Positions 32,310 to 44,500 of a stretch of 64,000 bases of DNA are shown here, one piece after another (position 1 is the first letter of the stretch; every line of letters begins with the position of its first letter). The notes beneath the pieces are model-generated. The model was not told the origin of the DNA, made no database searches, and was given only the letters and a program-made list of their open reading frames with translations. A program made the translations under genes and the position numbers. Location of the stretch: NCBI RefSeq assembly GCF_014839805.1, contig NC_051124.1, forward strand, positions 1,736,001 to 1,800,000, read 5' to 3'. The DNA comes from Manduca sexta. Taxonomy: Eukaryota; Arthropoda; Insecta; Lepidoptera; Sphingidae.

Positions 32310-32436
32310 GTTCCAACAGGCCGGCATAATTGTGTCGACTGTCGAGGGGTAATCTGTCGTCAGTAGACATTCTATTGGACTCCACTCCGCTTACCACCAG
32401 GTGCAGTGAAAGAACTTTGCTGTGCTTGTATTAAAA
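32310..32436 (+). repeat. ACCATCAGGTGCAGTG family, 3' half
   Basis: TTCCAACAGGCCGGCATAAT, TGTGTCGACTGTCGAGGGGT, ACATTCTATTGGACTCCACT and TTACCACCAGGTGCAGTGAA. Well preserved 3' part. Confidence 0.75.
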
Positions 32437-33021
32437 AAGAATAGGTCTTCTTGTAAGGACTGTTGAGCACAAAGCAGAACTATACAGTACTCCATAACAA
32501 AGTACTTGATGGGCTATTTTATATGGACAATTGTCCATTTGAGGCCACATCCGAAAAGGCCTTCCTACAATAGATAACACTGTTATGTATGAGAATAGCT
32601 CGCCAGAGACGTATCAATATCTCATTTGCATTCATATTTTCTGTTTTTCTTAGCGTTCTCGACTACGGCTACTGGTAATCTTCTTCCTTATGTACACTGC
32701 TTTAAAAACAAATATTCCTTACCTCGTTATTATTTATAAAATTGCATCGTTTTATCATATCAAGTTAAACAATGACTGATCGAGAGCAACCTGATTCCAC
32801 TTATCTTTAAAAACCGTATCACTTGAGCGCGTGACAGGATCATGTGATGATTTAATGACGTTGCTGGTCAGTTATCACCTTTTCTGACCATGAAATGTAT
32901 TGGATGATGGAAGGAAATTTTAACCTGCAACTTTTCAGAAATTATAAAACTTACTCCACACGACAGTAAATACAGTAGTGATCAGAGAAGTAGCGTTCAA
33001 GTTTATATTAATATATTTTAT
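32437..33021. other. Unannotated DNA
   Basis: No recognised feature. Confidence 0.3.
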
Positions 33022-33262
33022 ACTCGGTGGCGTAGTTGTATTGCGGTACGACTGCAGTATTGAGATTTTGGCTTTGATCCCCGGGTCGGGTAAGTGATAT
33101 GGAATTTTTTCTATTCAGTATTAGCTCGGAGTTTGAAAAGTGTGCCCGATATGACGCTTAGCTCGCCCTATCGCATTATGGGGCATAATACCCTCGGAGA
33201 AAAGTGGGTACACCTGTTGCACCTCTGCCTACACCTTCAGGATAAAAGGCGTGTGTGTGTAT
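33022..33262 (+). repeat. SINE-A copy, near full length
   Basis: Head ACTCGGTGGCGTAGTTGTAT, B box GGCTTTGATCCCCGGGTCGG, body TATTCAGTATTAGCTCGGAG and CCGATATGACGCTTAGCTCG, tail CACCTCTGCCTACACCTTCA. The 84-codon plus-strand frame at 33094-33348 is SINE sequence. Confidence 0.8.
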
Positions 33263-34287
33263 TTTATACACCAAAACTACCGTCAAAACACGCAGTAGAA
33301 GATTATTCTACAATTCGAATTAAGAACTCTATCGCGGGTTATTTATAATAGGTGTAATTCAAAATACAATAGTCTTCAGCATCCCTCAATTATGTTGCCA
33401 TTTCAGAATAAAAAAAACCTATATTTAATTGGGGTAAACGCACCTATCATCGACACTCGTCCGGTTAATGGCAATTTATCACCGCCGCCACAAACAAAAA
33501 CAATAAGTGGTAAATATCACAAAGTAATTGCACGAGTTATGTAATACTTGGTGAATTAGAGCCGGGCCCTTCTGCGCAATCGTACGGAAATAGTTTATGG
33601 ACGGTATTCGGTGCGTTCGCCTCATTGTGCGAAAAATATCGTTGCCTTTGTGACGTAATGTTTTGCCACTTTCGTGTTCTGGGTTGTATTTTGGGAATAA
33701 CTTGGTGGTTTTAAACCATTTATATATTTCTCTAAAAAAACAAATTCATGATATTTATGATTCAGGCATTTGATTTGGATTTGAACTTCAATACGGCATA
33801 ATTCTTGCGATTAGCGATTATCGAATACTTTTTTTGATCGTCAACACACAATCTATTGTACTTTACATAACCAAAAGAGGATAACGTACAAAGTAGTCCG
33901 AAATAGACCTAAAGATTATGATACGACCCCTTTGAATTTTTTATATGTCAAAGGCTTGGAATAAACTAGTAAGTCTGAAAGATTACCGCCCAAGGGCTGT
34001 TCTGCAGAATTATGCATGAGCTCCGAAGAACTTAAAGGATTACGGACACTGATATCTAAAGGTTTTTGGCGTGAGCTGATGAGTTGGTGATACCCGTTGT
34101 CTTATTAGAAAAAGTGCAAAGGATTTAATGGTGGTTAATTGTCATCACCGACTACTCCGTAATTCAGTTTGGATTTAATTATTACTGGTAAGAAGTCGAG
34201 TCGATTACTATCAGGCGAGCTGCTTGCCTCGTCATTCATTTATATCTTTCTTATACTATAGCGTTTTTTTTTTTTAATTTTTTGAAG
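33263..34287. other. Unannotated DNA with possible conserved block at 33430-33665
   Basis: Bases 33430-33665 are less AT-rich and repeat-free. They include homeodomain-like TTAATGGCAATTTATC, GCCGCCACAAAC and AACAATAAG motifs. The remainder is ordinary AT-rich DNA. Confidence 0.3.
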
Positions 34288-34474
34288 ATTGGATGTTTGT
34301 CAGAAGTAAAAGCAAAAAACAGCTGAACGGATTTAGATAAAATTTCGCACACCGATAAACCATGTCATAGATTAACACATAGGATACTTTTAATAGTAGC
34401 CCACATGAGCTTCCTACGCGTGGTGCTATAAATCCCTACAGTGTCTTAGAAGCCGCAAGCAACACCCAGTTTAT
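34288..34474 (+). repeat. GGATGTTTGTC...AGCTGAACGGATTT repeat
   Basis: TTGGATGTTTGTCAGAAGTA, AACAGCTGAACGGATTTAGA, AATTTCGCACACCGATAAAC, and a degraded GAAGCCGCAAGC end. Same family as 38197-38490 and, inverted, 47745-47920. Confidence 0.6.
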
Positions 34475-34805
34475 AATAAATCACGAGACAATATAATTTC
34501 GTCAAATCAGACCTTTCTACCTATGAAATTCATCGCATATAATCGATATAAAGCAACGAAATCGTGCGCAACTTCCATCAAGTCGCGTGACCTTCGTACT
34601 TGATAACAGATAACACTAACATAGTTTAGTAAGTGTGTGCAACGTGTTTCCTAACGCTGGAAACTGGTGTAAGGTGTTACTAGATTAGTGAAATATTGCG
34701 TTATAGATCAATGTACTACTGTTTACAAAAGAATTTATTACCTTTTTGTACGCCAATGGCGAATCGTCCATACAATCCGATTCCTACCGGCTTCCACTTA
34801 CACAA
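34475..34805. other. Unannotated DNA
   Basis: No gene or repeat recognised. Confidence 0.3.
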
Positions 34806-35053
34806 CATCACGCAATTGTCTTCGAAGGGGTACCTATGCAGGAACGTAAACAGGGCATCTTCTTTTTACCAAGTGTGTTCCGTCCCATAATGTGATAGGA
34901 AGCGAGCCTGTCGCCCTATCGGGAACACATTCTAGACTCCGGGTTGATACTAAGCAGAAAATCCCAAATATCACTTCCCGACCCGGGATTCAAACTCAGG
35001 ACCTCAGAGCGCTGTCGTATCACGCGTACAGTACAACGACGTCACCGATGCAG
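34806..35053 (-). repeat. SINE-A copy, near full length
   Basis: Minus strand: CTGCATCGGTGACGTCGTTG head, GGTCCTGAGTTTGAATCCCG B box, GGGATTTTCTGCTTAGTATC, ACCCGGAGTCTAGAATGTGT and CGATAGGGCGACAGGCTCGC. Tail GCATAGGTACCCCTTCG. The adjoining frames at 34696-34890 and 34892-35125 are its antisense. Confidence 0.75.
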
Positions 35054-35259
35054 TCCTTCCGGCTTCCCTTTAGCGTTTATTTTCTTTGGTCTTTGTCTTC
35101 TGTTATATTAGCCGCGATATGTTAACTAAGGCAATTTTTTTGCGTCGGGTTACCTTTTGAAAAATTTCAACCTTCGGCACTGCTGTACGGACAAGGTAAA
35201 ATGAACCCATTCCACCAGATGTTTAGGTGTCTGCAATCTAATGCTTGTAAATATTGATC

Positions 35260-35462
35260 CCATAATGGTAAGTGGAGTAAAGTCCAGATCTATCTGACTC
35301 TGATCTGACAGATAAGATAAAATACCAATCGACAGAATTATGTCGGCCTTTTTAAACTGGGTACACACTGATCCCGGAACGCGAGACTTAGGTAAAACAC
35401 TATGGCGGGTTTTATACCTTGTGTCCAGTGGTCTATATTCGGGATACAAGTATTCTACCAGC
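35260..35462 (-). repeat. ACCATCAGGTGCAGTG family copy
   Basis: Minus strand shows GATACAAG/GGTGGTC-type 5' body relatives, AAGGTATAAAACCCGCCATA, CGCGTTCCGGGATCAGTGTG, and TCGATTGGTATTTTATC, ending near TCCACTTACCATTATGG. The 114-codon minus-strand frame at 35150-35494 lies on it and is not a gene. Confidence 0.7.
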
Positions 35463-36471
35463 CAACGAAATACGGCGTTGCGAACTAAATACATTTAATT
35501 AAAATAGATAAGATAAATTAGATTATACAGTTATTTACTATTGCACGGACATTTACTGTTACCTTTCGATTGCTAACTCGCGACCCGTTTTAAATGCAAA
35601 GTTTACAATGACCGGCCATTTTTTCGGCAAAAGGAGTCTATGGCACTTCTATTTTATGTTTATACAAAATATCAGTCAATCCGAAAACGAGTACGTTACG
35701 AATCTCTACATCAGCGCAAAAGACAAACCCAAAAATATTGTGAGCAATATTTCAAGCCATCAGACATTTGAAATTAATTTCAGTATCCAACAATTATTTC
35801 TGATAAAATAATAAATTATCGTATACAAACGGAGTTAGTTTTTATTAGGAAATTGCACGAGTTGAAGCGTGAAAGAAGCCAGAGCGTACAGTTTTGTTTA
35901 TAGAAGAAACCTATGCAGTTACAATCAAATACATTAAAAGGAGGTTGCGTTCATATTTCTTCAGTTTCTCCCGCCAAATCCAGACCAAACGCACCGGTAA
36001 ATTTAGACTTATATGGTTATGTCTAAAAGCAACTGTTGCTGCGCATCGGCATCCACAATCGTCGCAGTTTCTTTGTCTTCCTAAATAGCTATGAACGACA
36101 CTGGTATCGCGTAGAGATAATCTCTCGTCAATAGATAGTCTTTCTAGCCACCTGATTTGATATCAGATGCTGTAAGGATATATAAAAGTGTCATCATATT
36201 TTTGTTTTATTTCCAAATGATTCACTAAGTGTTCTTTAATTCTCAGAAATTGATATAATTTTTACAGTTTTGTTTCACATAGAGTGAGACGAGGTTCCGC
36301 TGTTTTGTCATACTATTTAATATAATATTTTGATTTAGTAATGTTAAGAGTACAGTATTCCTATTTATAACTAATACATAACCTATTGTGGTTAGAAAAG
36401 CTCGTTCCCAGTTGTGGATATCAGGCATGTCAATATCGGGTGACAGAACATTTTATATGGGACGTCAGGGT
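35463..36471. other. Unannotated DNA
   Basis: Short frames of 61 to 67 codons without domains; no repeats recognised. Confidence 0.3.
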
Positions 36472-36531
36472 CAGTTGGTGCCTTGGTTACACCGCCTATC
36501 CCTTCGCGGATAAAGGCGTGATGAACATGTG
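36472..36531 (+). repeat. SINE-A 3' tail
   Basis: TTGGTGCCTTGGTTACACCG, CCTATCCCTTCGCGGATAAA and GGCGTGATG. Confidence 0.6.
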
Positions 36532-36859
36532 TATTGTGTTTTTCTTTTTTTTAACCAATATAGACTTCTGAATAAATGGGACTTACCTAGTAGTTATTTT
36601 CACTTCAAACCGTTGCATTCTGTGCGGTCGATGGAACTGCCCGGGGCCTAACACATCTTCATTTTCTAAAACGTACCTTACTCACGATTCTGTTGTGGGT
36701 GGTCACTAAACTACAAGTCTAAATAAGATAGTGTACAGTGTGTGTATTTCTCCACTTCATACATCAACTTTTCCCTTTTGAGGGGTAAGCAAAGATCACC
36801 ACACCCGCATTTCGATAGCTATGTTAGTGCCATATCACATGTACTTTCCTCTGTTATAC

Positions 36860-36925
36860 AAATTCCACATTTTCTATGCGGGATTCGAACCCACGACATC
36901 GTTTTATAATTCATCCGCCACGCTT
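36860..36925 (-). repeat. tRNA-like SINE head remnant
   Basis: Minus strand has GTGGCGGATGAATTATAAAA followed by GTCGTGGGTTCGAATCCCGC, an excellent B box placed where a SINE head would have it. It does not fold into a full tRNA, and no SINE body follows. Confidence 0.35.
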
Positions 36926-37204
36926 ACGACACGTATTACGTATGTTAGTAACATTCCACTAACTTAATTAAGCACCAGCATTTCTTAAGGGTTGAGACCC
37001 GGGATTGGATCCGTTACCCGCGGAGTAATCCAGGTAAGCCTTTAAGTTGTAGAGATAATTAAAGGTCTTATTTAGAATGGGATTTCGGGGCACAAATAAG
37101 CAGCGTAGGTCTTAATCTTGAGGGTTATTGAGACTAGTAATCGATAAGGGGGATCAAGGATCTTGTTTGACTTCAATAATAAATATAATATTTTCTGGTG
37201 ATGG

Positions 37205-37423
37205 TATATTTATATCCGCCCAGATAGCGACCACCAAGTAAGGTGTTAAAATCCGCTACACTGGCCCCCCTAAGTTTGTCGCGTTCCTAGATCAGTCTGT
37301 GTATATGCGGTACCAACAGGCCAGCATAATTGAATTGATTGTCGAGGGAATCATCTCTCGTCAGTCGACATTTTATTGGACCCCACTCTACTTACCATCA
37401 GGTGCAGTGGAGTCACCATAAAG
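37205..37423 (+). repeat. ACCATCAGGTGCAGTG family copy, long
   Basis: ATATTTATATCCGCCCAGAT, AGCGACCACC, AATCCGCTACACTGGCCC, ATCAGTCTGTGTATATGCGG, CAGGCCAGCATAATTG, TCATCTCTCGTCAGTCGACA and ACTTACCATCAGGTGCAGTG. Nearly the full body without the tRNA head. Confidence 0.8.
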
Positions 37424-38196
37424 TATAAAATAAATAAATATCAGTCTGTGTTTAAATGATTTGCGTTTATAATCATGTTATCTCATTCGGTCTTCCGTCG
37501 ACACTGCCCACTGTATCAATGTAAATGTTTACTTTCACACCAGCCAACGTAAATATTTGGCCGAGAATTATTGTATGGACTGACCTAATAGTAAACATCG
37601 TGAAAGATACACTAAAAGCACTCCAGTCATTGTACAGTTTACATCAACTACAGAGTAATTGGCATGGAACGAAAATATAAAGAAATATCTTAGTATAAAT
37701 ATGAAGTCCATTTTTGCAAAATACAAGTCCATTTTCAAATTGAATCTGATTTCGTTCTTTTTTAACCCCGTAACTATTACTTGATCGGAGTGCCCGTAAA
37801 TATAAAATGCGGCGATAAGAAAGTGGAGAAATGTTCAAAATTGTATTACTGGTTCCAGAGATTAATGCATCAAGTCAATCACCATCAATAAAAAATTGCA
37901 ACTTATTACTATTAGTATAAATAATATAAACCACAATACCTCTTTTCGCACATATGTAGGGACTCGACTGATCCACTTCTTAAAAAATAGTCGTAGTACA
38001 ACCACTGGCCCGAAAAACAAGTGGGTCAGGGAACTCCGGGTATTACAAGGTTAATTAAGTTCTATGTAGGGTGCCTTATGGTTTATCGGTTCCATTGCCA
38101 TCCATTTGCATCAATAAACTTGTATACCGTTGTCAGTAAAGTCAAATAAGCCGGCAAAGTTGTAACAACCATGGACAAGTCTCGTTTGTATATACA
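37424..38196. other. Unannotated DNA
   Basis: AT-rich; 64-codon minus-strand frame without domain. Confidence 0.3.
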
Positions 38197-38490
38197 TATA
38201 ATATTATAAATGAGAATTTGTATAATACTATAAATGCGAATTTCTGAAATGTTTAGATGTTTGTTTGAAGTAAACGCAGAAACAGCTGAACAGATTTGAA
38301 TGAAATTTAGCACACAGATAGGCCATATCCTGCATTATCATATAGACTAACGTTTTATCCCAGTAATTTGCTTTCATGAAATGGCCCTGGCGTCATACAA
38401 ATACCGCTATAAATCGCTGGTGTTTTATGAACATTTGAAGCGAGAAACGCTAGCCACACGGACGAAGCCGCAAATCAAAACCTAGTTTAT
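38197..38490 (+). repeat. Repeat with duplicated ATAATACTATAAATGCGAATTT start
   Basis: ATAATATTATAAATGAGAAT and ATAATACTATAAATGCGAAT are tandem at the start. They are followed by TAGATGTTTGTTTGAAGTAA, AGCTGAACAGATTTGAATGA and an ACACGGACGAAGCCGCAAAT end. Same family as 34288-34474. Confidence 0.65.
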
Positions 38491-38728
38491 ACAATTAAGA
38501 AAACATTAATATTGGATCGTACATACAACATAATGCATACCGATGGTCGCTTGTTTTGCTCATGCCATAATGTGGCTCCGTATCGTCTTATTTAAAAAAA
38601 AAACAAGTTATCTAATACTAGAGTAAAATATTAGGCATCATCCCACTTAGGACCTTAGTATCGTAAACTCGTAGCGTTCTCTCCGAGAAATTATCTTGGA
38701 ATGGTATTCCGTATGCCAATTTCTATTG

Positions 38729-38981
38729 GCTGCCTCGGTGGCGTAGTTGTATTTCATGTCCGGTACAATAGCGCCCTGAGGTCCTGGGTTCGAATCCCGG
38801 GTCGGGTAAAGTTATATTTGGGTTTTTCTGCTCAGTATCAGCCCGGAGTCTGGAATTGGTGCCCGATATGGCGATAGGCTCGCCCCCTATCACATCATGG
38901 GACGGAACATATTTGGCGAAAAGTGGGTGCCCTAGTTGCGCCTCTGCATACCATTTCGGGGATAAATGCGTGATGTTATGT
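38729..38981 (+). repeat. SINE-A reference copy, full length, 11-bp target duplication
   Basis: AATTTCTATTG lies immediately before and after (38718-38728 and 38982-38992). The 253-bp element has A-box head GGCGTAGTTGTATTTCATGT, B box GGTCCTGGGTTCGAATCCCG, GGGTTTTTCTGCTCAGTATC, CCCGGAGTCTGGAATTGGTG, CGATATGGCGATAGGCTCGC, GGCGAAAAGTGGGTGCCCTA and end TAAATGCGTGATGTTATGT. The internal promoter boxes indicate polymerase III transcription and LINE-dependent mobilisation, as for tRNA-derived SINEs generally. Confidence 0.9.
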
Positions 38982-38992
38982 AATTTCTATTG

Positions 38993-39359
38993 ACTTAAAC
39001 GCGACACGCGTTACGTGCTTGATACGCACAACCGAAATAACGAATGGTATAGAAAATAAGTCCCCAGCCCGAATTGAAGTCTTACTGTGTTTAATTTTAA
39101 GCAGTATTTCGATATGAACTTACGACATTGTCAATATATGTGCGTGTATTTCAACACAACCACCACGAAGATAAACATGTTATCAGTATTACTAAATAAC
39201 GTTATCACTGCACTGTAAGGTCAAGTTATTGCACTTGTAATTGTTACGATAAAGTTAATTGAGCTGGCTTGTTTGTTTTTGTTTGTTGTAGGCGCACGTG
39301 CACAACTTTTTGTTGATCGACTGATTAGTTGGTGTAATTAATATACTCTCCTAGTAAGC
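38993..39359. other. Unannotated DNA
   Basis: No recognised feature. Confidence 0.3.
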
Positions 39360-39640
39360 AATTCGGGGCACAAGCCGCCTCTATTACTAAATAAGAATTG
39401 GCCTTTATCCACCATGCTGGCCTATTGCGGATTGGCAGACTTCACATACTCTCAAAATTCTTGTAGTGAATTTCTCAGGTATGCAGGTTTCCTCACGATG
39501 TTTCCCTTCATAGTTAAAGCAAGCGCTAATTCACGTAGAATACACCCAAAACTCTAGAAAAGTCAGAGATCTTTGTGTTGTGAACCTGCAGACATTCGTC
39601 TCGGCAGTCCGTTCCACTCCCAACTAGGCTATCGCCGCTT
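39360..39640 (-). repeat. SINE-B copy, nearly full length, 3' end damaged
   Basis: Minus strand: AAGCGGCGATAGCCTAGTTG head, CTGCAGGTTCACAACAC degraded B box, GAAGGGAAACATCGTGAGG core, then AAGTCTGCCAATCCGCAATA. The CAGCAGTGGGAC tail is replaced by unrelated sequence. Confidence 0.75.
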
Positions 39641-41252
39641 TTGTAATTAATAATGTTTAAAGAAGGTTTTAAATAAAGTACAAAACAATACACTGTCCAA
39701 ATTAAAATGTAACTTTAAAAAATGTAAGAATACATATAGTTTACAGTAGAAAAAATCATACTGAAGTCCCTTAAAAATAGCAATACTAAATGCAAATATA
39801 CGTACCTGCTCAAAAACCAAGCCAAAGCCAACACTATTCGCATTAGGGTGGTGTGCGGCCATTCGTGAATATTTTCAAACGTAACTACGTATTTGAGTTC
39901 GGAGGAAGCATGAGGGCACTTAATTAACCGAATCAAATTAATTAATCCACTTGAATGTTTGCTTGACGTGTTAATTCAATGTGTGAATCTCGGGGTGTTA
40001 TAACAGCACAGTTTTCTTGATACGAAATTACTATCCATGAATACTCACATTCTTCCGTAATGGGCACTAATACGACTTTTAAAACGACAGCTGCTATTAA
40101 CACTACGCTAACTTGAAAATGCCAACTTTACAGAAGATATAAAAATAAGAAAAATATTAGAATACTAGAGCTTTCTTATCGAGCATCGTGTGTAATACAA
40201 GAATTCTTCATATTATAGTAAAAAAAGAGATTTTGTAAGTTTATCAAAGATAAAGATATAATAATTTTGTATACTAACGGAAATGAGCTAAAAAAAATGT
40301 AGTTTTAAATTCTAAAAAAGGCAATAATGTTACTTAGAAACTAAGATCGTACCCAAAACTTGCCATTTAAAGGCATCAACCCTTATGCAAAGTTTATTAC
40401 AAAAATCTACAGTCGTAAAAATATCAAACTGCACAACAATCAATCAACTAAAAGTCGATCGTTTGCAGGTGCCTCGATCTAATAATAACAATGCAACGCA
40501 CTCAACTCATCAGTCAACTAGTCAAGCAACTTATCAGTTTTATCAGCTCATCTGTCAGTCTCACACTTCGGTTGAATATTTCGTCTTATGTTACATAGTT
40601 TTTATATCCTTTTTTAAATTGAAGCCTGTTTTTAAACTTGTTAAATATTCAATTGTTAATTACACTAATTAATTTTTTACTGTCTAACAGAATAGGATAT
40701 TATGAGTAATTAATCGCTAAGATTGTTCTTTTTTATCGGTGCCTGGCAGATATGACAACCAAAGAACGATGTGTATGTTGAAGGTCGCCAGAATTATGCT
40801 GGCCTTACTGGTATCGCTTTACCACGCGATCTAGATTATGGATTGTTGTTTCAATAAAACATGGTACATCACGAATCTGTATCAGAATTTCAAATGAAGG
40901 AGTTAAATTTACGTCTACCGTAACGTAATGAAACTACCTTTTCAACTTGTCCGAAACTGACTTAATAATACTTGCGACCATATGCAAATGCCCGCCTAAA
41001 TCTCATTTGGATTCACGAAATTTCAAAGTAACGCGTTCATCTGCATGAATAAAGTTTAATCATTCAGACAGACGGCGTCGCGGTTTCTACAGGGCTGGAT
41101 TTGGGTATTAGTGAACTCTAAAGGTAGTTTACCTGAAGCATTAATAGGATGCACAAAGTCTAAAAGAGTTTGAGAGTGATAGCTTTGCTATTGTATTTCG
41201 TGCCGTCAGAGATTTCCAAAAGAGCTATGGACGGGATCTCGGACACTGCCTA

Positions 41253-41255
<3 letters not shown>
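39641..41255. other. Unannotated DNA
   Basis: AT-rich. The 95-codon frame at 40385-40672 is low-complexity (Ser/Thr/Gln-rich, from CATCAGTCAACTAG-like runs) and not convincing. No repeats recognised. Confidence 0.3.

Positions 41256-41284
<29 letters not shown>
41256..41284. repeat. (TC) microsatellite
   Basis: An uninterrupted run of 14 TC units plus one T. Confidence 0.95.
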
Positions 41285-41285
<1 letters not shown>

Positions 41286-41332
41286 ATCGTTCCCTTAATG
41301 ATGAGGATCGTGACCACCGTCACTTGGTGTAA

Positions 41333-41390
41333 GGAAGCGATAATTCCCAAAAAATACACACACATATTTTTTCAGAATACACACAAACAA
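41333..41390 (-). repeat. Possible SINE-B internal fragment
   Basis: GTAAGGAAGCGATAATTCCC and AAAATACACACACATATTTT resemble the SINE-B stretch between core and B box (compare 10673-10720). Confidence 0.4.
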
Positions 41391-42547
41391 TATCTATTGT
41401 AAATGTTTGACCTACGAATATGTCGTGATACGGCCCTGTACCTCGCATTTAAATAATATCAGTAGAAAGTTCGGGCAATGTCAGCTAAATTACAATGGGC
41501 TCATACAAGATAAACGCATTACGAAGATAAGATAGATTTGGATTTGCATGTTTCTGCTTTGGGACAGTGAATTGTATTATATAACTGCGTAATCAAACCC
41601 TCGTAAAGGATAGTATATCTGGATAGGTAACATCAGTTTATTTCTTGGTCAATCAACAGTGTGCAAGTATTCTGATTTGAAGGACATTGTCGCTTCTTGT
41701 AGTGTTTTTTCCAACTAGTTAGTGATTGATAGTCAACTCAGCACATCTTTTGTCCTTTGCAGGGAAATTGTAGCTAGCATACTAGTACAATACTTTGAGG
41801 CTTTCTAACTTTCAGAAAGTTGATTTAAATATTTGTATCGAGTACACTTGCAGGGCGTTGTTATCTCACAATGCATTTCTATCTAGTGCTTTGAAAATTC
41901 AGATCTATGCACCCTTACTACTATTCATCGGTCGTTATAAAAACTAGACATAAATAATCCTAATATTATCACTAAGCAAGTCAATCATTCCATTTGGAAG
42001 TCATTATTCAAATCCCCCTAAGAATAGGGGTTGAAAGACAGAAGTTAAAAGTGATTCAGCCTATTTCAGATCCCGCGTCACGAATGTGTGGAAACTATGA
42101 TGTATTGGATGTTTTATGGGATTTTACGGAACGTGGAGTGGGGTATTTTAAAAGGAATTCCTTTGTTTTTGTATGTTTGTTTGGTTCAAAGTTAAATGGT
42201 ATTTTCAAATTTGATTTAAAGAAAGTAATATGATGATTTTGTTATTAATATAGCTAGACTACACATGACATGTTGATGATGGTATAGCGAATAGCTTGCA
42301 ACTGTTTTTCCTAAAAGATTGCTAAAATAAATTAATTCGTTTAATCGTATTATGTTTTTAATTTCATATCTAACACGTAATGTCTTTAAATATCCTTAGT
42401 TATAAGAGTAACTCTTAATTATAATTAATATTAATATGTATCGCCTGTCATAAGCGTAACAATATTCGCCTGCGTGATAAATAAATCGTTTTATTTTATT
42501 TGAACGTTTTCTCGGGTTAAGTATACATATAAAATATTTCTTTTGCC
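41391..42547. other. Unannotated DNA
   Basis: AT-rich with a 79-codon frame at 41994-42233 lacking any domain. Confidence 0.3.
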
Positions 42548-42590
42548 TAAAATCGAAAGCAGAGGCGCAACTACAGCACTTTTACTTGCG
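42548..42590 (-). repeat. SINE-A 3' tail fragment
   Basis: AAAGCAGAGGCGCAACTACA and GCACTTTTACTTGCGC match the reverse complement of the SINE-A end. Confidence 0.45.
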
Positions 42591-43259
42591 CATGTAATAG
42601 GCATAATATTAGCTACCATCAAAGTGCGCTATTTTTCCATCAACTTTATCGAACTATACCATTAATCCCGACAATAAAATAACAAGGTCAAACACGAGTT
42701 AAAAACATAATTGCTCGAATGTTGATAGCAAGTAGCAACTAGGCGACTGATATTTGTGTTATTTTCAAATATTGTTATTTGAAGCTGCGATTGCGCAATG
42801 AGCCAGACCCCGAGCCGACAATTTCGACACCGATGCTAACTAACCGCGTAAAGTTTTGTGGTTTAAATGTTAAGAGGAAGGCGATATACTGGTCTATTCG
42901 TTGGGTAAATTTTAATGTTTTATTGGATAAGCTTAAATAGGTAGTCCCAATGTCTGATGGCGAATATATCAATGATTTGATGAAGTAATATCAAAATAAC
43001 TATGATACCATATTGCCTTAAGGGTAGGTCGTACTCTTTCAAGGGGGCGAGGTGTGTTAAAGTTACACATTTACATAGTATAATAATCCAATGATTTATT
43101 ATTTTGATTGAGACCTATATGAAGAAAAGTAGTTTTCACCGAAAATTGCAGCCAGTGCATATCAAAAACTAGTGAAAACAAAAACGATTTCTAAATATTT
43201 TGATAGCTTTATCGATTTTAAATACAATATATACATAACCGTGTCCATTTTTATTCTAA
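42591..43259. other. Unannotated DNA upstream of the hAT-type element
   Basis: No gene or repeat recognised. Confidence 0.3.
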
Positions 43260-43283
43260 TACGGAAGTAGTGTTGCCCAAATT

Positions 43284-43441
43284 CAGTCTTGGTCTTGCAG
43301 TCTTGGTCTTGTTCTTGCGTTTTTGCAAGACCAAGACCAAGAACAAGACCGCGTATTTTTAGCAAGACCAAGACCAAGACTGACCGTGCAAGACTTGAGC
43401 AAGAACAAGACATAGCCTGCAAGACTCTTGCGTCTTGCAGC
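43284..43441. repeat. CAAGAC/GTCTTG subterminal minisatellite, left
   Basis: First GTCTTGGTCTTG units, then from 43325 GCAAGACCAAGACCAAGAAC and similar units, so the array itself reverses orientation and could fold. It starts one or two bases inside the left terminal repeat of the hAT-type element. Confidence 0.9.
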
Positions 43442-43997
43442 TAGGACTTAGCGCTATTTCACTGAGTAGTTAGGTGTAACAGTTCGGTGTATAGGTAGGT
43501 ACGCTTAGGAATTCTATGAGACGCAAAAACTGTATCAAAGAATATGAAAAACTGGACCTATGCGCATTACGACTAATACCATAAACATAGCGAATAAAAA
43601 ATATCTATTAAAATCAAACTGAGTGCATGCATAGCTATGTTTTAACCATCGGCACTTTGATAATGCGGCATCAAAGGTTTTGTACTTACTTCTCAAAGAA
43701 ATTTGCCGCTTTTCGGAAGTACATGGTTATGATACACGCGCCGGCGGCTTCTTTTGAAATCTAAAACAATCGTTGCCGCCACGCCGAAATCATAACATTT
43801 GACACTATTTGATTGCCGCCATAGGGCGTAGGTATACTCATGCAAAATAATTTCGAATTTTAAGATTACCTACAGGTGTTCCAAAGAATAAATAAGTTTC
43901 AGAGTGCTTAGAATGAAAATGAATACATTATACTGATCACGCAAGTAGTATTATGATTGGGATAAAATGGTAAGGATAGCCCGACTAGAAATTTAAA

Positions 43998-44155
43998 AGT
44001 GCGACCAATGGGGCCCCTCTTGGGCTTCCCTCTTGGGGCCCACTTTGGGATGTCACGCAAAGCCCTCTTGGGCCCCCATTGGGAAATCCCAAATGGGCCC
44101 CCATTGGGAAATCCCAAATGGGGCCAATTGGGAAAATCCCCATCAGATCCCAATC
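43998..44155. repeat. 25-bp tandem array, GGGCCCCCATTGGGAAATCC type
   Basis: Two adjacent 25-bp units at 44070-44094 and 44095-44119, plus a diverged third unit and irregular GGGCCC-rich sequence upstream. The array explains the odd Gly/Pro-rich minus-strand frame at 43908-44153, which is not a gene. Confidence 0.85.
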
Positions 44156-44283
44156 TAAATTTATAAAAAATCTAAAATTTCAAAAAAATCAAAAATAATT
44201 TTGAATTACGGACTCTGATGGTACTATAACTTTATATTTCGATTAGAAAGTGAACTATTGGTTGAATGCATCCTTGTCGTCAG

Positions 44284-44345
44284 TTGGGCTCGAACTCGGG
44301 TCCTCTTGATCATCAGTCGTTCACGTTACCACTGGTCCAAGCGGG
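44284..44345 (-). repeat. tRNA-like segment inside the hAT-type element
   Basis: Minus strand CCGCTTGGACCAGTGGTAAC resembles an A box, and GGACCCGAGTTCGAGCCCAA a B box, about 35 bases apart. The T-stem does not pair properly, so this is not a functional tRNA. It looks like a captured tRNA-derived or SINE head. Confidence 0.45.
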
Positions 44346-44500
44346 AATATTACATTCGTCGCTTTATTTGATGTACATCGAATCAACTAGATGATATTAC
44401 TAATATTGCGGTTAAATGTTTAATATTTGTTTCTGTTTTTCGTTTATCTTAGTTAGATTTATTCAAGCGGAACTATTAGCAATAATTTACTATTTCAACG

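Noticed and set aside
36879..36900. Possible tRNA gene around a perfect B box
   Set aside because: No cloverleaf can be drawn by eye. The upstream GTGGCGGATG resembles a SINE head, so it is kept only as a SINE remnant.
40385..40672. 95-codon frame rich in Ser, Thr and Gln
   Set aside because: Composed of short CAACTCATCAGTCAACTAG-like repeats; looks like low-complexity DNA.
43908..44153. Gly/Pro/Trp-rich 81-codon frame
   Set aside because: It is the translation of the 25-bp tandem array inside the hAT-type element.
44284..44345. Possible tRNA gene on the minus strand
   Set aside because: A- and B-box-like sequences are present, but the T-arm does not pair and no acceptor stem is seen. Treated as a tRNA-like remnant.
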